A stretch of 64,000 bases of DNA, taken from the NCBI GenBank assembly GCA_018269055.1, contig JAFDVI010000010.1, positions 18,086 through 82,085 of the forward strand, read 5' to 3'. The number at the start of each line of letters is the position of its first letter. The first letter of the stretch is position 1. Shown piece after piece: positions 33,035 to 42,712 of the stretch. This DNA comes from Acidobacteriota bacterium (lineage in GTDB: Bacteria; Acidobacteriota; Blastocatellia; RBC074). The translations under genes were made by a program, and so were the position numbers. The notes under the pieces were generated by a model. It did no database searches. It had not been told where the DNA came from and saw only the letters and a list, made by a program, of their open reading frames with translations.

Positions 33035-35263
33035 TTATCTGAAATCCCTGATCAATGAAACATCGCGAATCGAATAACCGCGCGCCAGGAAAAGTCGTTG
33101 GCCATTGCGCGCGAAAGCGTAATTATAAATCTCGCCGGAGTTGAAATCGGTCAGCGCATGCGGTGCGCGGCCATCCACAGGTTGCAGCCAGAGATTGTCG
33201 AAAGTCTTTCCCTTCACGATATAGGTCAGCCCCTGCCCGTCGGGCGTCCAACGGCAACCAACCCCGAAGTCTGTCGAATTGGGCAGTTTGAAGGTTTTCA
33301 CTGGCGCGCCGCCGCCCGCCGGAATGATCACCACATATCCGGCCTTGGCATCGGCGTAACCGTAAGATATCCATTGACCATCCGGTGAAAAATGAGGCGT
33401 CTGGGCTTCGTGATCTGTCAGGCTGATCGGCGTGCCACCTTCGGCCGGAATTTTCCAGAGATTGAACTCGGCGATCTTGCCAGGCAGGCTGGATTTCGAA
33501 GGGTAGACAATCCAACGCCCGTCCGGCGAACAATCCGATTCAATTTCGCGGCTCTCACCGCTGGTCAACTGCCGCAGGTTCGTGCCGTCGCCATTCACGC
33601 GGAAAAGATGGCTGTATCCAGCGTGGTTTGAGGCAAAAACGAAGAAACTGCCATCCGTCGGTGCCGACGCTTCTTCCAGAAAAGGCGGCGTGGTCGTCAG
33701 TTGTTGCTGCTGGCTGCCGTCAATATTCATTCGCCACAGGTCAACGTGTTCACCCGTCCGCGCGACATAAACAACGCGCCCGTCACCCAGGCTGATAATC
33801 CCTGCCCGGCCATCGCCAGTGCCAGTCGTCAACTGCGTAACCGTATGTGCGTCGTAGCGCATCTTTTCGCCTTGCCCGCGCGCCTCGACCGACCAGATTT
33901 GCGAAGTGCGATTGAAAGGAATGACCAACAGAGACTGGCCGTCGTCGGTGACACTGACTGAAACGTAGTTATGGCGGCTGAGGTCGGTGGTGATCCGGCG
34001 GATGGCCCCGTCTGGTTGCGAAATGAACCAGACGGAATCGCGCGCCGTCGTCACGCCCTCACCCTGTTTCGTTCCGACCATGACAAATCCATGTCCGTCC
34101 CGCAGCCAGGCTATCCGTCCGCAGCCGTCCCACTGCTGCGTCGTCAGCAATCTCTGCGCGCCGCTCTGTATATCCACCCCCACGACGCGCCAAACTTCGT
34201 CGCTGGTCTTCGTCATGCCACTCAAAATCTGGCAAGTGATCTCCTTGCCATCGGGCGACCAGGCAGGGCCAGTGATGCCAAATCGTTCCAACCCGCCGCG
34301 CCTAAGCACAATCCGTTCATTGCCGCCTGTGACATCCGCTAGAACAAGATTGTTGCCCCCTCTTTGCTCTTCCCAGGAACCTTCAATTCGGATGAATGCC
34401 AATTGCCGCCCATCGGGCGAAAGAGCAACGGGGGAAATGACCCCGGTCAGCACTTTTGTCACTGCTCCGCCCAATGTGGATACGCGATAAACCGCACCCT
34501 GCGGGTCGCCCTGACCTAACGCCGTGAAATAGATGGCCTGGCCGTCAGGCGCAAAGGTCAGCCCCAGGATTGTCTGCTCAGTTTCTGGCACAAGCTTGAT
34601 AGGTTGTCCCCCCGCCACCTGCCGTAGCCAAAGGTGTGCGGCAACGCCGTCCTGTTCTGTGTAAGCAAAATATTTCCCATCAGGCGAAAGCGCCGCAGTG
34701 CGGATATACCCACCATTGGTCAATCGCATCACACTGATTCCGTGCGACGAATCTGGCTGCCGCTCTTTCAACGGCCAGAACCGCAGGGCTCCCATACCGG
34801 CCAGCAACAGCACGGCGGTCAATCCCCAAGCGCTTTTGCGTTGCCAGACATTCGCCGATGACTTCTTATCGCCTCCCTCCATCAACGGTGATGGCGGAAT
34901 CGTCGTTGGTGAAGCGCCGTTCTGTTGACCGGCGGCGATCTCAGTCACCACGGCGTTGAAGCGGTAGCCATGCCCGCGCACCGTCTCGATGAATTTACGT
35001 CCCGCGCCGTTTTCGCCAAGAGCTTTGCGCAACGCGGAGATGTTTTTATCCAGATTGTTTTCTTCGACCACCGCATCGGCCCAAACGGTGCGCATCAACT
35101 CGTCCTTAGTCAACAAGCGTCCACTGTTGCTGGCCAATACCACCAGCATCTCAAACGCCTTCGGCGTTAGCGGTACAGGCCTTCCATCACGCACCAGTAA
35201 CCGCTCAGCCGGGTCCAGGCGAAAGCCGTCGAACTCATACAAACGTTTGATGGAACTAGACAT
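33035..35263 (-). CDS. Winged-helix regulator fused to a TolB-like beta-propeller
   Basis: A 742-residue membrane protein. ATG at 35263 is preferred over the GTG at 35269. Residues about 8-100 are an OmpR/CadC-type DNA-binding domain (LTPKAFEMLVVLASNSGRLL, ALRKALGE, FIETVRGHGYRF). One transmembrane helix follows (about 143-162). The outer part is a WD40/TolB propeller with recurring SPDGK/SPDGRWI blades. The CadC-like layout suggests an inner-membrane transcription factor that senses a periplasmic signal. Such genes are expanded in Acidobacteria. It is divergent from the secreted protein at 35425, with 161 bases between, making that gene cluster a candidate target. Confidence 0.88.
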   Translation of the reverse strand: MSSSIKRLYEFDGFRLDPAERLLVRDGRPVPLTPKAFEMLVVLASNSGRLLTKDELMRTVWADAVVEENNLDKNISALRKALGENGAGRKFIETVRGHGYRFNAVVTEIAAGQQNGASPTTIPPSPLMEGGDKKSSANVWQRKSAWGLTAVLLLAGMGALRFWPLKERQPDSSHGISVMRLTNGGYIRTAALSPDGKYFAYTEQDGVAAHLWLRQVAGGQPIKLVPETEQTILGLTFAPDGQAIYFTALGQGDPQGAVYRVSTLGGAVTKVLTGVISPVALSPDGRQLAFIRIEGSWEEQRGGNNLVLADVTGGNERIVLRRGGLERFGITGPAWSPDGKEITCQILSGMTKTSDEVWRVVGVDIQSGAQRLLTTQQWDGCGRIAWLRDGHGFVMVGTKQGEGVTTARDSVWFISQPDGAIRRITTDLSRHNYVSVSVTDDGQSLLVIPFNRTSQIWSVEARGQGEKMRYDAHTVTQLTTGTGDGRAGIISLGDGRVVYVARTGEHVDLWRMNIDGSQQQQLTTTPPFLEEASAPTDGSFFVFASNHAGYSHLFRVNGDGTNLRQLTSGESREIESDCSPDGRWIVYPSKSSLPGKIAEFNLWKIPAEGGTPISLTDHEAQTPHFSPDGQWISYGYADAKAGYVVIIPAGGGAPVKTFKLPNSTDFGVGCRWTPDGQGLTYIVKGKTFDNLWLQPVDGRAPHALTDFNSGEIYNYAFARNGQRLFLARGYSIRDVSLIRDFR

Positions 35264-35424
35264 AAGCACGTTCAGAAAAGAGTCAGAAAACCTTCAGAGT
35301 TGCCGAAGGACAATAAAGCCACGCTGTCGCATCTTTCCTTTTCCTGAAACTCGGAATTTTTCCCAAAAGAAACTCTACCCGTGGTCTGCCCGCGCAACCC
35401 GTATCTTCGATTGGAGATGTGACA

Positions 35425-37074
35425 ATGAATAATCCGAATAGTAATGGTCACGCCTTGAAAGCGCCAACGCTACGTTTGGGCAGCATGAGCGTCTGCCTGA
35501 TCTTGTGCTGCATGGGCTTGGTCCGGGCGCAAACGACAGCCTTCACTTACCAAGGCAAGCTGACCGACGCAGGCAATCCCGCCAACGGCAATTACGACTT
35601 GCAATTCAAACTCTTTGACGCGCTGGTCGGCGGAGCGCAGCAGGGCGCGACGCTGGTGCGCACACCCGTTACAGCCAGCGCAGGGAGTTTCACGGTCACA
35701 CTCGATTTTGGCGCCGCCGTGTTTACCGGCGCGGATCGTTTCCTGGAAATCGGTGTGCGTCCGGCGGGCAGCGTCAATGCCTACACCGTGCTCAGCCCAC
35801 GCCAGCCTATCTCTCCCACTCCCTATACGATTCGTTCGATGAACTCAACGCAGTTGGGCGGCGTGGACGCCAGCCAATATGTCACTACCGCAAGCGTCGG
35901 GAATACCTTCATCAAAAACGACACCGCGCTGCAAAGCGGCGCGAATTTCAATATCTCTGGCAATGGATTCTTTGGCGGCAATGTTGGCGTCGGAACGACC
36001 AGCCCATTGTCAAAACTGACCGTGCAAGGCACCGGTTACGGTCTGACACACACCAGCGGCGCGGGCGCAGGAGCGGTGACGGTCGGTACGTTCATCACCA
36101 CGGCTGCCGGTGGTTCTGCCTGGTTCGGCACAAAATCCCCTCATCCGCTGAATTTTTTCACCAACGACGGTTTGCCCCAAATGACGATTGATACCAGCGG
36201 CAATGTCGGCATTGGCGTCAGCCCAACGACCAAACTGTCTGTTCTGAACACCACAGTGGGCGTCACCGCGATCTACGGCGAGAGTGCCACGGCCCCGGGC
36301 GTATATGGCAAAAGCACCAGCAGCCGCGGCGTTTTTGGCGAAAGCGACAGCTTCATCGGCGTCTGGGGCAAGAGCACAACCAATGGCGGCGTTCTTGGCG
36401 AGAGTACCAGCGGTTCAGGTGTGTTTGGTCGGAGCGCGGCGGTCAGCCTGACAGCGGGGGGCGTATATGGCTTGGACACTGCCAGCGGTGGCATCGGCGT
36501 GATCGGCGAGGCCAATTTCGGCACCGGTTTTGGGGTAGGTGTGTTTGGTGTCACCGCAAGCGCAGCCGGATATGGCGGATACTTCAGAAATACGGGCGGC
36601 GGAAGCGCGCTGATTGCTGAAGGCAAAGCCAGAATCGGCGTGCTCGAAATATACGGCGGATTGGATTTGGCGGAAAAATTCGCCGTCACGGACGAAACCA
36701 AACCGGGAATGGTGGTTGCAATTGATCCTCAAAATGCCGGGAAACTCACAATTTCTCGCAGAGCTTATAACCGCCAGGTGGCTGGCATCATTAGTGGCGC
36801 GAACAATCTTTCGGCGGGGATGGTGCTCTCCGGTCTGGCAGATACCAACCCCGGTACTACCTTACCTGTGGCGCTTTCCGGGCGCGCTTGGGTCTATTGC
36901 GATGCGACAAAGTATGCGATTCACATCGGTGATTTACTAACGACTTCCGCGACTCCCGGCCATGCCATGAAAGTCGTCAACCACAAGCGAGCACAAGGCG
37001 CGATTATCGGCAAGGCAATGACTGAATTGAAATCCGGCAAGGGTTTGGTGCTGGTGCTCGTCACGCTGCAATAG
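35425..37074 (+). CDS. Secreted fibre-like protein with GNVGIG and GVxG repeats
   Basis: A 549-residue protein. ATG at 35425 (GTG at 35419 is in frame) starts a signal peptide ending VRAQ. Residues about 35-170 are a module shared with the protein at 39008 (FTYQGKLTDAGNPANGNYDL, FLEIGVRPAGS, QLGG). Then come FFGGNVGVGTTSP and GNVGIGVSP tail-fibre-like motifs, and a tandem hexapeptide-like stretch (GVYGKS, GVFGES, GVWGKS, GVLGES, GVFGRS) likely to form a beta-solenoid. The C-terminal 150 residues (LDLAEKFAVTDETKPGMVV, GDLLTTSATPGHAMKV, GKGLVLVLVTLQ) form a conserved domain found at the ends of many such fibres. A surface-exposed trimeric fibre is inferred. Confidence 0.75.
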   Translation: MNNPNSNGHALKAPTLRLGSMSVCLILCCMGLVRAQTTAFTYQGKLTDAGNPANGNYDLQFKLFDALVGGAQQGATLVRTPVTASAGSFTVTLDFGAAVFTGADRFLEIGVRPAGSVNAYTVLSPRQPISPTPYTIRSMNSTQLGGVDASQYVTTASVGNTFIKNDTALQSGANFNISGNGFFGGNVGVGTTSPLSKLTVQGTGYGLTHTSGAGAGAVTVGTFITTAAGGSAWFGTKSPHPLNFFTNDGLPQMTIDTSGNVGIGVSPTTKLSVLNTTVGVTAIYGESATAPGVYGKSTSSRGVFGESDSFIGVWGKSTTNGGVLGESTSGSGVFGRSAAVSLTAGGVYGLDTASGGIGVIGEANFGTGFGVGVFGVTASAAGYGGYFRNTGGGSALIAEGKARIGVLEIYGGLDLAEKFAVTDETKPGMVVAIDPQNAGKLTISRRAYNRQVAGIISGANNLSAGMVLSGLADTNPGTTLPVALSGRAWVYCDATKYAIHIGDLLTTSATPGHAMKVVNHKRAQGAIIGKAMTELKSGKGLVLVLVTLQ

Positions 37075-37138
37075 GGCGGGCAATTAACAGACAACCAGGA
37101 AAATAACCATTTACGCTGCAACAACTCAGGCAATCCAT

Positions 37139-38917
37139 ATGACGATCACGAAAATAACAGGTTCATGGATCGGCAACGCCGTGCGGCAGTTTGTCCTTTT
37201 TACAGCCGCACTCTCGGTTTTATCGCCGGAGATACTGGCAGGATGGACTCCGCTCGAAAATACCGCGCCAGGAGGTGTCGCATTGATGCTTCTGCTTTCC
37301 GACGGCACTGTGATGGCGCAAAAATCTCCATGCCCTGATATATCTTGTACGACGGTGACTTTTACCAATACCTGGTATCGGCTGACGCCCGTCAATGGCA
37401 GTTACGTCCATGGAATTTGGACAACGCTCAGTCCCATGCTTAACACGCGCCTGTGGTATTCCTCGGTCGTCCTACGGGACGGTAGAGTTCTGGTTGCAGG
37501 GGGCGAATACCCTACAGGTGGCCAGGCTGGATCCGCCGCCGAAATCTATGATCCGGTGCTCAACCAATGGACCTCGACCCCACCACCGGGATTGCCCCTA
37601 GCTGATTCCGTGGCAAAGATTCTAAAAGACGGCAGAGTACTCGTCGGGCCGGCCAGTGGTGGCACCACCCTCATTTACAACCCTTCAACGAATGCATGGT
37701 CACCAGGCCCTACACCCCAGGGCATGGCAAACCAAAACGAAGTGACCTGGCTCAAACTGCCGGACGACAATATCTTGACGATTCCAACAAACAGCCAGAT
37801 TTCGCAGCGCCTCCTCCAAACGACGAATCAATGGATTAACGACGGAAATGTTGGGGTCAACCTGTATTCCAGTGTCGGCTCGGAAATTGGCGGCGCTTTT
37901 TTGCTCCCAAATGGAAAAGCATTGTTTATCGGAGGCAATAGCAACACGGCTCTTTATACGCCCTCTGGCAACAACAACCCAGGCACCTGGGTTCAGGGTC
38001 CGAATATCCCGAATGTCAGAGATTCGAATAACAATCTTGTGGCGGGAGGGGCTCCCGACGCAGGGGCGGCCATGATGGTCAATGGCAGAATTCTCTGTGC
38101 GTTCAGCCCCCTGATGTTTCCGAATCCCAACCCTCCTCCTGCAAATATCTTTCCCAGTCCCACCAGTTTCGCCATTTACGATCCGGTGGCGAATTCATTC
38201 GCGATGATCAACGGTCCAACCGGTGCTACCGTCAATGTTCCCGCTTACCAAAACCTGATGCTCGCCCTGCCTGACGGGTCAGTGCTGTATTCCAACTACG
38301 GAAATCAGCTCTATACCTACTCGCCCGATGTCGCACCGGCTCCGCTGGCTGCCGGAAAGCCAACCATTGCCAGCATCACCGCGAACGCCAACGGGTCATA
38401 TCATCTGATAGGCACCAACCTCAATGGCATTTCCGAAGGAGCTTCCTATGGCGATGACGCTCAGATGGACAGCAATTACCCGCTGGTGCGGCTAACCGAT
38501 TCTGGAGGGAGAATCCTTTATGGAAGGACATTCAACTGGAGTAGTACAGGCGTCATGACTGGGAATGCATCTGTTTCTACGGATTTCACATTACCGCCTT
38601 TTGATTATGACGGACAGGTTTTCGGCCCCAGTGACTGGAATTTGGTGGTCGTAACCAATGGAATCAGTTCGGATCCGGTGCAATTTAGCGGTCCGGTGTG
38701 GGTAGATTTCAACTACAGTGGATTTCAACTAGGCTCGTTTGTTGCACCGTATAAAACTCTTCAGGCAGCGCTAGGCCTGGCCGGTTCGCTTCCGGTAACA
38801 GGCAGAACCATTCGAATCAAAAACCCTGGTTCCAGTGCGGAAACATTCATTTCACCACCGATTTCCATACCGGTAACGATTATTTCACCCAGTGGTTCAG
38901 CGACCATCGGCCACTGA
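37139..38917 (+). CDS. Secreted kelch-repeat/galactose-oxidase-like protein
   Basis: A 592-residue protein with a signal peptide (QFVLFTAALSVLSPEILAG). Kelch-type blades recur: SSVVLRDGRVLVAGGEYPTG followed by AEIYDPVLNQW; ILKDGRVLVGPASGG with LIYNPSTNAW; FLLPNGKALFIGGNS with ALYTPSG; and ALPDGSVLYSNYG. The C-terminal region (about 425-530) resembles the Ig-like end domain of galactose/glyoxal oxidases (YPLVRLTDSGGRILYGRTFN). I cannot confirm the Cys-Tyr copper-radical residues, so an enzymatic role is not claimed. The last 60 residues (PVWVDFNYSGFQLGSFVAPY) resemble the start of a right-handed helix domain. Confidence 0.75.
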   Translation: MTITKITGSWIGNAVRQFVLFTAALSVLSPEILAGWTPLENTAPGGVALMLLLSDGTVMAQKSPCPDISCTTVTFTNTWYRLTPVNGSYVHGIWTTLSPMLNTRLWYSSVVLRDGRVLVAGGEYPTGGQAGSAAEIYDPVLNQWTSTPPPGLPLADSVAKILKDGRVLVGPASGGTTLIYNPSTNAWSPGPTPQGMANQNEVTWLKLPDDNILTIPTNSQISQRLLQTTNQWINDGNVGVNLYSSVGSEIGGAFLLPNGKALFIGGNSNTALYTPSGNNNPGTWVQGPNIPNVRDSNNNLVAGGAPDAGAAMMVNGRILCAFSPLMFPNPNPPPANIFPSPTSFAIYDPVANSFAMINGPTGATVNVPAYQNLMLALPDGSVLYSNYGNQLYTYSPDVAPAPLAAGKPTIASITANANGSYHLIGTNLNGISEGASYGDDAQMDSNYPLVRLTDSGGRILYGRTFNWSSTGVMTGNASVSTDFTLPPFDYDGQVFGPSDWNLVVVTNGISSDPVQFSGPVWVDFNYSGFQLGSFVAPYKTLQAALGLAGSLPVTGRTIRIKNPGSSAETFISPPISIPVTIISPSGSATIGH

Positions 38918-39007
38918 CCTTGCCTGACGTGATAAGCACACCAGTGTGAGGGAAGCCGTGTGCAGCAAGAGTGACAAAAAAGCGAACAAGCAATGAAAGG
39001 CAAAAGC

Positions 39008-40636
39008 ATGAAGGTATCGTTCAAACAATTCTCCGGTCAAAAGTTCAGTGAGCCAGGAATGCTGCGTTTTTTTGCAAAGCAGATGGCTTGGCTATCGCTC
39101 TTGTTGTTCACCCTCAGCGCATTTAACGCTGTATTGGCACAAACAACCACCTTCACATATCAGGGCAAACTGACCGACGCAGGTAATCCTGCCAACGGCA
39201 ATTACGATCTGCAATTCAAACTCTTCGATGCGCTCAGCAGCGGGACGCAGCAAGGCGCAACGCTGGTGCGTAACCCTGTCGCTGCCAGCGCGGGCGTGTT
39301 CACTGTGACGTTGGATTTCGGTGCGAATGTGTTCAGCGGCGCGGCCCGTTTCCTGGAAATTGGTGTGCGCCCGGCGGGCAGCGGCAACGCCTACACTGTG
39401 CTTGTGCCGCGCCAGCCAGTCACTTCATCGCCCTATGCCATCCAGACGCTCAATGCCCAGCAACTTGGCGGATTGCCAGCCAGCGCCTATGTCACCACCG
39501 CGAGTGTCGGCAATGCCTTCATCAAAAACGACACCGCACTACAAAGCGGCGCGAATCTGAATATTTCCGGCAATGGATTTTTCGGCGGCAATGTCGGCAT
39601 CGGGACGACCATGCCTGCCACCCCGCTTGAAGTAAACGGTCTACTCCGGAGCACCAGAAATGGCCAGGCAGCTCAGTACCTACAGCTTTGGGGTGGAGAT
39701 TCCGCTTCGATCAGGCTGACTGCGCAGTCAACCGCTGCCGCCGAGAAACCTTTACTGATTCAAAACCTGAGTGGGGAAGCAACGCCGGGCGTGTTCAACA
39801 CCATTCAGTTTCAAACTGGAACGACCGCCGCCCCAGCCACAAAAATGATTATTGATAAGGACGGCGATGTTGGCATCGGTACAAATAACCCCCTTTTCCG
39901 GCTGCATGTGGACGGCGGCTTAAATGGCGCTGTGTTGGGAGAAAGCCAAAACGACACTGCGGTAGGCGGCACTAGCTTCTTTGGCGATGGTGTGAATGGC
40001 TTTACCAGCCACGGCGTTGGGGTGCGGGGCGGCAGCGGTTTCTCCGACGGCTATGCGGGCTTCTTCGCCGGCAAAGTGCGTGTCACCGGAGTGATCGAAA
40101 AGCCCGGCGGCGGCTTCAAGATTGATCATCCGCTTGATCCCGAAAACAAATACCTCGTGCATTCCTTCGTCGAATCGCCGGATATGAAGAACCTCTACGA
40201 CGGCACCGTGACCACAGATGCGCAGGGAGAAGCCGAGATCACGCTGCCGGACTGGTTCGCGGCGCTCAACCGCGATTTCCGTTATCAACTCACCTGCCTC
40301 GGCGTCTTTGCCCAGGCGATTATCGCTGAAGAGATCAAAGACAACCGCTTCAAGATCAGAACTTCTTTGCCGCAAGTGAAGGTTTCCTGGCAGGTCACCG
40401 GCACGCGGCAGGATGCTTGGGCGAATCAGAACCGTCTGCCGGTCGAGGAACTTAAACCCGAAGTGGAGCGCGGCTTCTATCAAAACCCGACCGTCTTCGG
40501 CCAACCAGAAGAGAAGAGCATTGAATGGGGGCGCGATCCCGTTCGGATGAAACAACAAAAGCAAGAGCGCGAGAAGGTGGCGCGCGAGCATGACGATAAA
40601 CCGGCTGCGCCCGCCGTGCGGCCCAATCACCGGTGA
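39008..40636 (+). CDS. Secreted fibre-like protein sharing its N-module with the gene at 35425
   Basis: A 542-residue protein. ATG at 39008 follows AAAGGC; ATG at 38993 is in frame. Signal peptide MAWLSLLLFTLSAFNAVLAQ. Residues about 45-200 closely match the earlier protein (FTYQGKLTDAGNPANGNYDL, VTTASVGNAFIKNDTALQSG, FFGGNVGIGTT). The middle and C-terminus differ: GDVGIGTNNPLFRLHV, then a conserved C-terminal domain (FKIDHPLDPENKYLVHSFVE, SPDMKNLYDGTVTT, KVSWQVTGTRQDAW) seen in other secreted fibre-like proteins, and a charged tail. Likely a surface fibre with a different tip. DNA identity of the shared segments is high. Confidence 0.75.
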   Translation: MKVSFKQFSGQKFSEPGMLRFFAKQMAWLSLLLFTLSAFNAVLAQTTTFTYQGKLTDAGNPANGNYDLQFKLFDALSSGTQQGATLVRNPVAASAGVFTVTLDFGANVFSGAARFLEIGVRPAGSGNAYTVLVPRQPVTSSPYAIQTLNAQQLGGLPASAYVTTASVGNAFIKNDTALQSGANLNISGNGFFGGNVGIGTTMPATPLEVNGLLRSTRNGQAAQYLQLWGGDSASIRLTAQSTAAAEKPLLIQNLSGEATPGVFNTIQFQTGTTAAPATKMIIDKDGDVGIGTNNPLFRLHVDGGLNGAVLGESQNDTAVGGTSFFGDGVNGFTSHGVGVRGGSGFSDGYAGFFAGKVRVTGVIEKPGGGFKIDHPLDPENKYLVHSFVESPDMKNLYDGTVTTDAQGEAEITLPDWFAALNRDFRYQLTCLGVFAQAIIAEEIKDNRFKIRTSLPQVKVSWQVTGTRQDAWANQNRLPVEELKPEVERGFYQNPTVFGQPEEKSIEWGRDPVRMKQQKQEREKVAREHDDKPAAPAVRPNHR

Positions 40637-40721
40637 ACCACTGCACCGGCGATCAATCGGCGTAATCAATTCAACCTGGCAACTGGCGCCAGTGCAAACG
40701 CATGCGCGACGGAGAAAAAAG

Positions 40722-42626
40722 ATGAAAACCAATTCGCGACCAACGAAAATGACACTGCTGCTGGGCCTGCTGGTCCTGTCAGGCTTGACCGCGCATGCCT
40801 ACCGGGCGAGCGCACAATGGCGCGGCCATTCCGACGCATCTGCCAAACAGCCCACCGTAATTTTGCCGCACCTGCGTGGACGAAATGCCGCTAGCCCAAT
40901 TGTTACGCTGACCAGCGCCGCAGCCGTGACGCATTCCGAAGTATTGCTCACAACTGAAGACGCGGAATCCGAAGCCCCGCTTGAACCGGCGCAAAGCGGC
41001 GGGAGTTACAACATCACGCAATCGGTGATTGCTGGTGGAGGCGGCGCGAGTTCCGGCGGGAGTTACGCCGAAACCGGGGTCATCGGGCAAAGCGTGGTGG
41101 GCGCTTCGAGCGGCGGGCAGTACTCCGTCGAAGGAGGCTTTGTCGTCAGCGGGCAGAGCGGCGGATGTCAAACCATTCTGGTTGGTCCGTCAACGCTTCC
41201 GAACGGTACGGTCGGCGTCAGTTACCCCAGCCAGATGTTTAGCGCGTCGGGCGGAACTGCGCCGTACAGTTTCGCGGTCAGCATTGGTAATCTGCCGACG
41301 GGATTGAACCTGGTTGGTGACACCTTGTCCGGGACGCCGACCGCAGCGGGAACATTCAATTTCACGATCACGGCGACGGACAATCTCGGCTGTCAGGGAT
41401 TCCAGGTGTATGCGGTAACGATCAGCACGGTCAGCAGCGGATTGCAGTTTTATCCCTTGGCGCATCCGGTGCGCTTGCTCGATACACGTCCAGGGCAAAC
41501 GGGCTGCGACACGCCGGGAGCGCAGATTCCGGGCAACACTTCGCGAACACAGACGGCTGGGGGACGGACGTGTGATGGGTTGACGATTCCTGCGAATGCC
41601 AAAGCGCTGACCGGCAACATCACGACGGTCGAATCCGGCGGAGGCTTTTTGACGCTTTATCCCAGCGATGTCATGCGACCGCTGGTTGCCAATTCCAACT
41701 TCGCGGCCAACCAAGTCTTGAACAATGTTTTTACTGTAGGACTCGGCGCGAGCGATGGAGCCTTCAACATTTACGTGACCACAAACACGAACGTCGTCGT
41801 AGACATCACGGGATATTACGCGCCGCCTTCCGGCGGCGGCTTGTACTTTCATCCGTTGCCGCATCCGGTGCGCTTGATGGATTCGCGCGTCGGAGCGACT
41901 GCCTGCTTTACGCCCGGCGCGCAACTCACTGCGGGTTCAACTGTGACGCAGCTTGGCACGACGACTTGCGATGGCGTGTTGATTCCTGGCGGAGCTTTGG
42001 CGCTGGTCGGCAACGCGACGACGGTCAATCCGCAAGCCAACGGCTTTCTGACGCTGTTTCCATCGGACGCCATGCGACCTTTGGTGGCGAGTTCCAACTT
42101 CCAGACGGGCATCAATATGAATGCGCCGTTCACCGTGGGCTTATCGCCGAGCGGTCAGTTCAATATCTACACGGCAGCAACGACGGATTTGGTAGTGGAT
42201 GTGTTGGGTTACTTCAGCACGCAGTTGAATGACACGAACGGCCAAGGCTTGCTGTTCAATCCGTTGCCAACGCCAGTGAGATTGCTGGATACGCGCGCAG
42301 GGCAGACGGGCTGCTTCACCCCTGGCGCGCAGATGATCGGCGGAACGGCATATTTGCAACCTGCAACCGGCGTCTGCACCGGAATTCCCGCCGCAGCCAA
42401 AGCCGTGGTCGGCAACGCCACGACGGTCAATGTGAGCGCAAATGGCTTCCTGACCTTCTGGCCGAGTGACGCCAATCAACCAACCGTAGCCACATCGAAT
42501 TACCGCAGCGGCACAGTTTTCAATCGGCATTTCACGGTTGGATTGGGAACGGATGGCGCGTTCAAACGCTTCGCCTCCACGACGACGGATTTGGTAATTG
42601 ACCTATCGGGCTATTTCGCGCCGTGA
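40722..42626 (+). CDS. Secreted protein with a putative-Ig domain and three LDTR-type repeats
   Basis: A 634-residue protein. ATG at 40722 has GGAGAAAAAAG upstream; upstream in-frame codons overlap the previous gene. Signal peptide MTLLLGLLVLSGLTAHAYRA. A Gly/Ser-rich segment (GGSYNITQSVIAGGGG...) leads to a putative Ig domain (He_PIG type, about 205-265; LSGTPTAAGTFNFTITATD). Three repeats of about 125 residues follow, each starting HPVRLLDTR/HPVRLMDSR/TPVRLLDTR and ending VVDITGYY or similar, each with two Cys likely forming a disulfide. The same repeats end the protein at 46291. Probably cell-surface or secreted; function unknown. Confidence 0.75.
   Translation: MKTNSRPTKMTLLLGLLVLSGLTAHAYRASAQWRGHSDASAKQPTVILPHLRGRNAASPIVTLTSAAAVTHSEVLLTTEDAESEAPLEPAQSGGSYNITQSVIAGGGGASSGGSYAETGVIGQSVVGASSGGQYSVEGGFVVSGQSGGCQTILVGPSTLPNGTVGVSYPSQMFSASGGTAPYSFAVSIGNLPTGLNLVGDTLSGTPTAAGTFNFTITATDNLGCQGFQVYAVTISTVSSGLQFYPLAHPVRLLDTRPGQTGCDTPGAQIPGNTSRTQTAGGRTCDGLTIPANAKALTGNITTVESGGGFLTLYPSDVMRPLVANSNFAANQVLNNVFTVGLGASDGAFNIYVTTNTNVVVDITGYYAPPSGGGLYFHPLPHPVRLMDSRVGATACFTPGAQLTAGSTVTQLGTTTCDGVLIPGGALALVGNATTVNPQANGFLTLFPSDAMRPLVASSNFQTGINMNAPFTVGLSPSGQFNIYTAATTDLVVDVLGYFSTQLNDTNGQGLLFNPLPTPVRLLDTRAGQTGCFTPGAQMIGGTAYLQPATGVCTGIPAAAKAVVGNATTVNVSANGFLTFWPSDANQPTVATSNYRSGTVFNRHFTVGLGTDGAFKRFASTTTDLVIDLSGYFAP
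41442..42623 (+). repeat. Three tandem LDTR-type coding repeats
   Basis: Units start near 41442, 41839 and 42247 and encode the PVRLLDTR...DITGYY repeat. The third is the most diverged. The first is highly similar at the DNA level to the first unit at about 48256 in the paralogue (for example TTGCAGTTTTATCCCTTGG in both), indicating recent duplication. Confidence 0.8.
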
Positions 42627-42646
42627 CGAAATTGAGGAACCTGATA

Positions 42647-42693
42647 TTCAAAGCGGGGGCCGGCTATTTTAAGCCTGGCTCCCGCTTTGAATT
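42647..42693. terminator. Bidirectional intrinsic terminator
   Basis: TTCAAAGCGGGGGCC at 42648-42662 pairs with the arm at 42678-42692, with one G-T wobble, and T residues follow. It separates the LDTR-repeat gene (+) from the kinase gene (-). Confidence 0.75.
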
Positions 42694-42712
42694 TTCTGCC
42701 AATCAACGCTTT

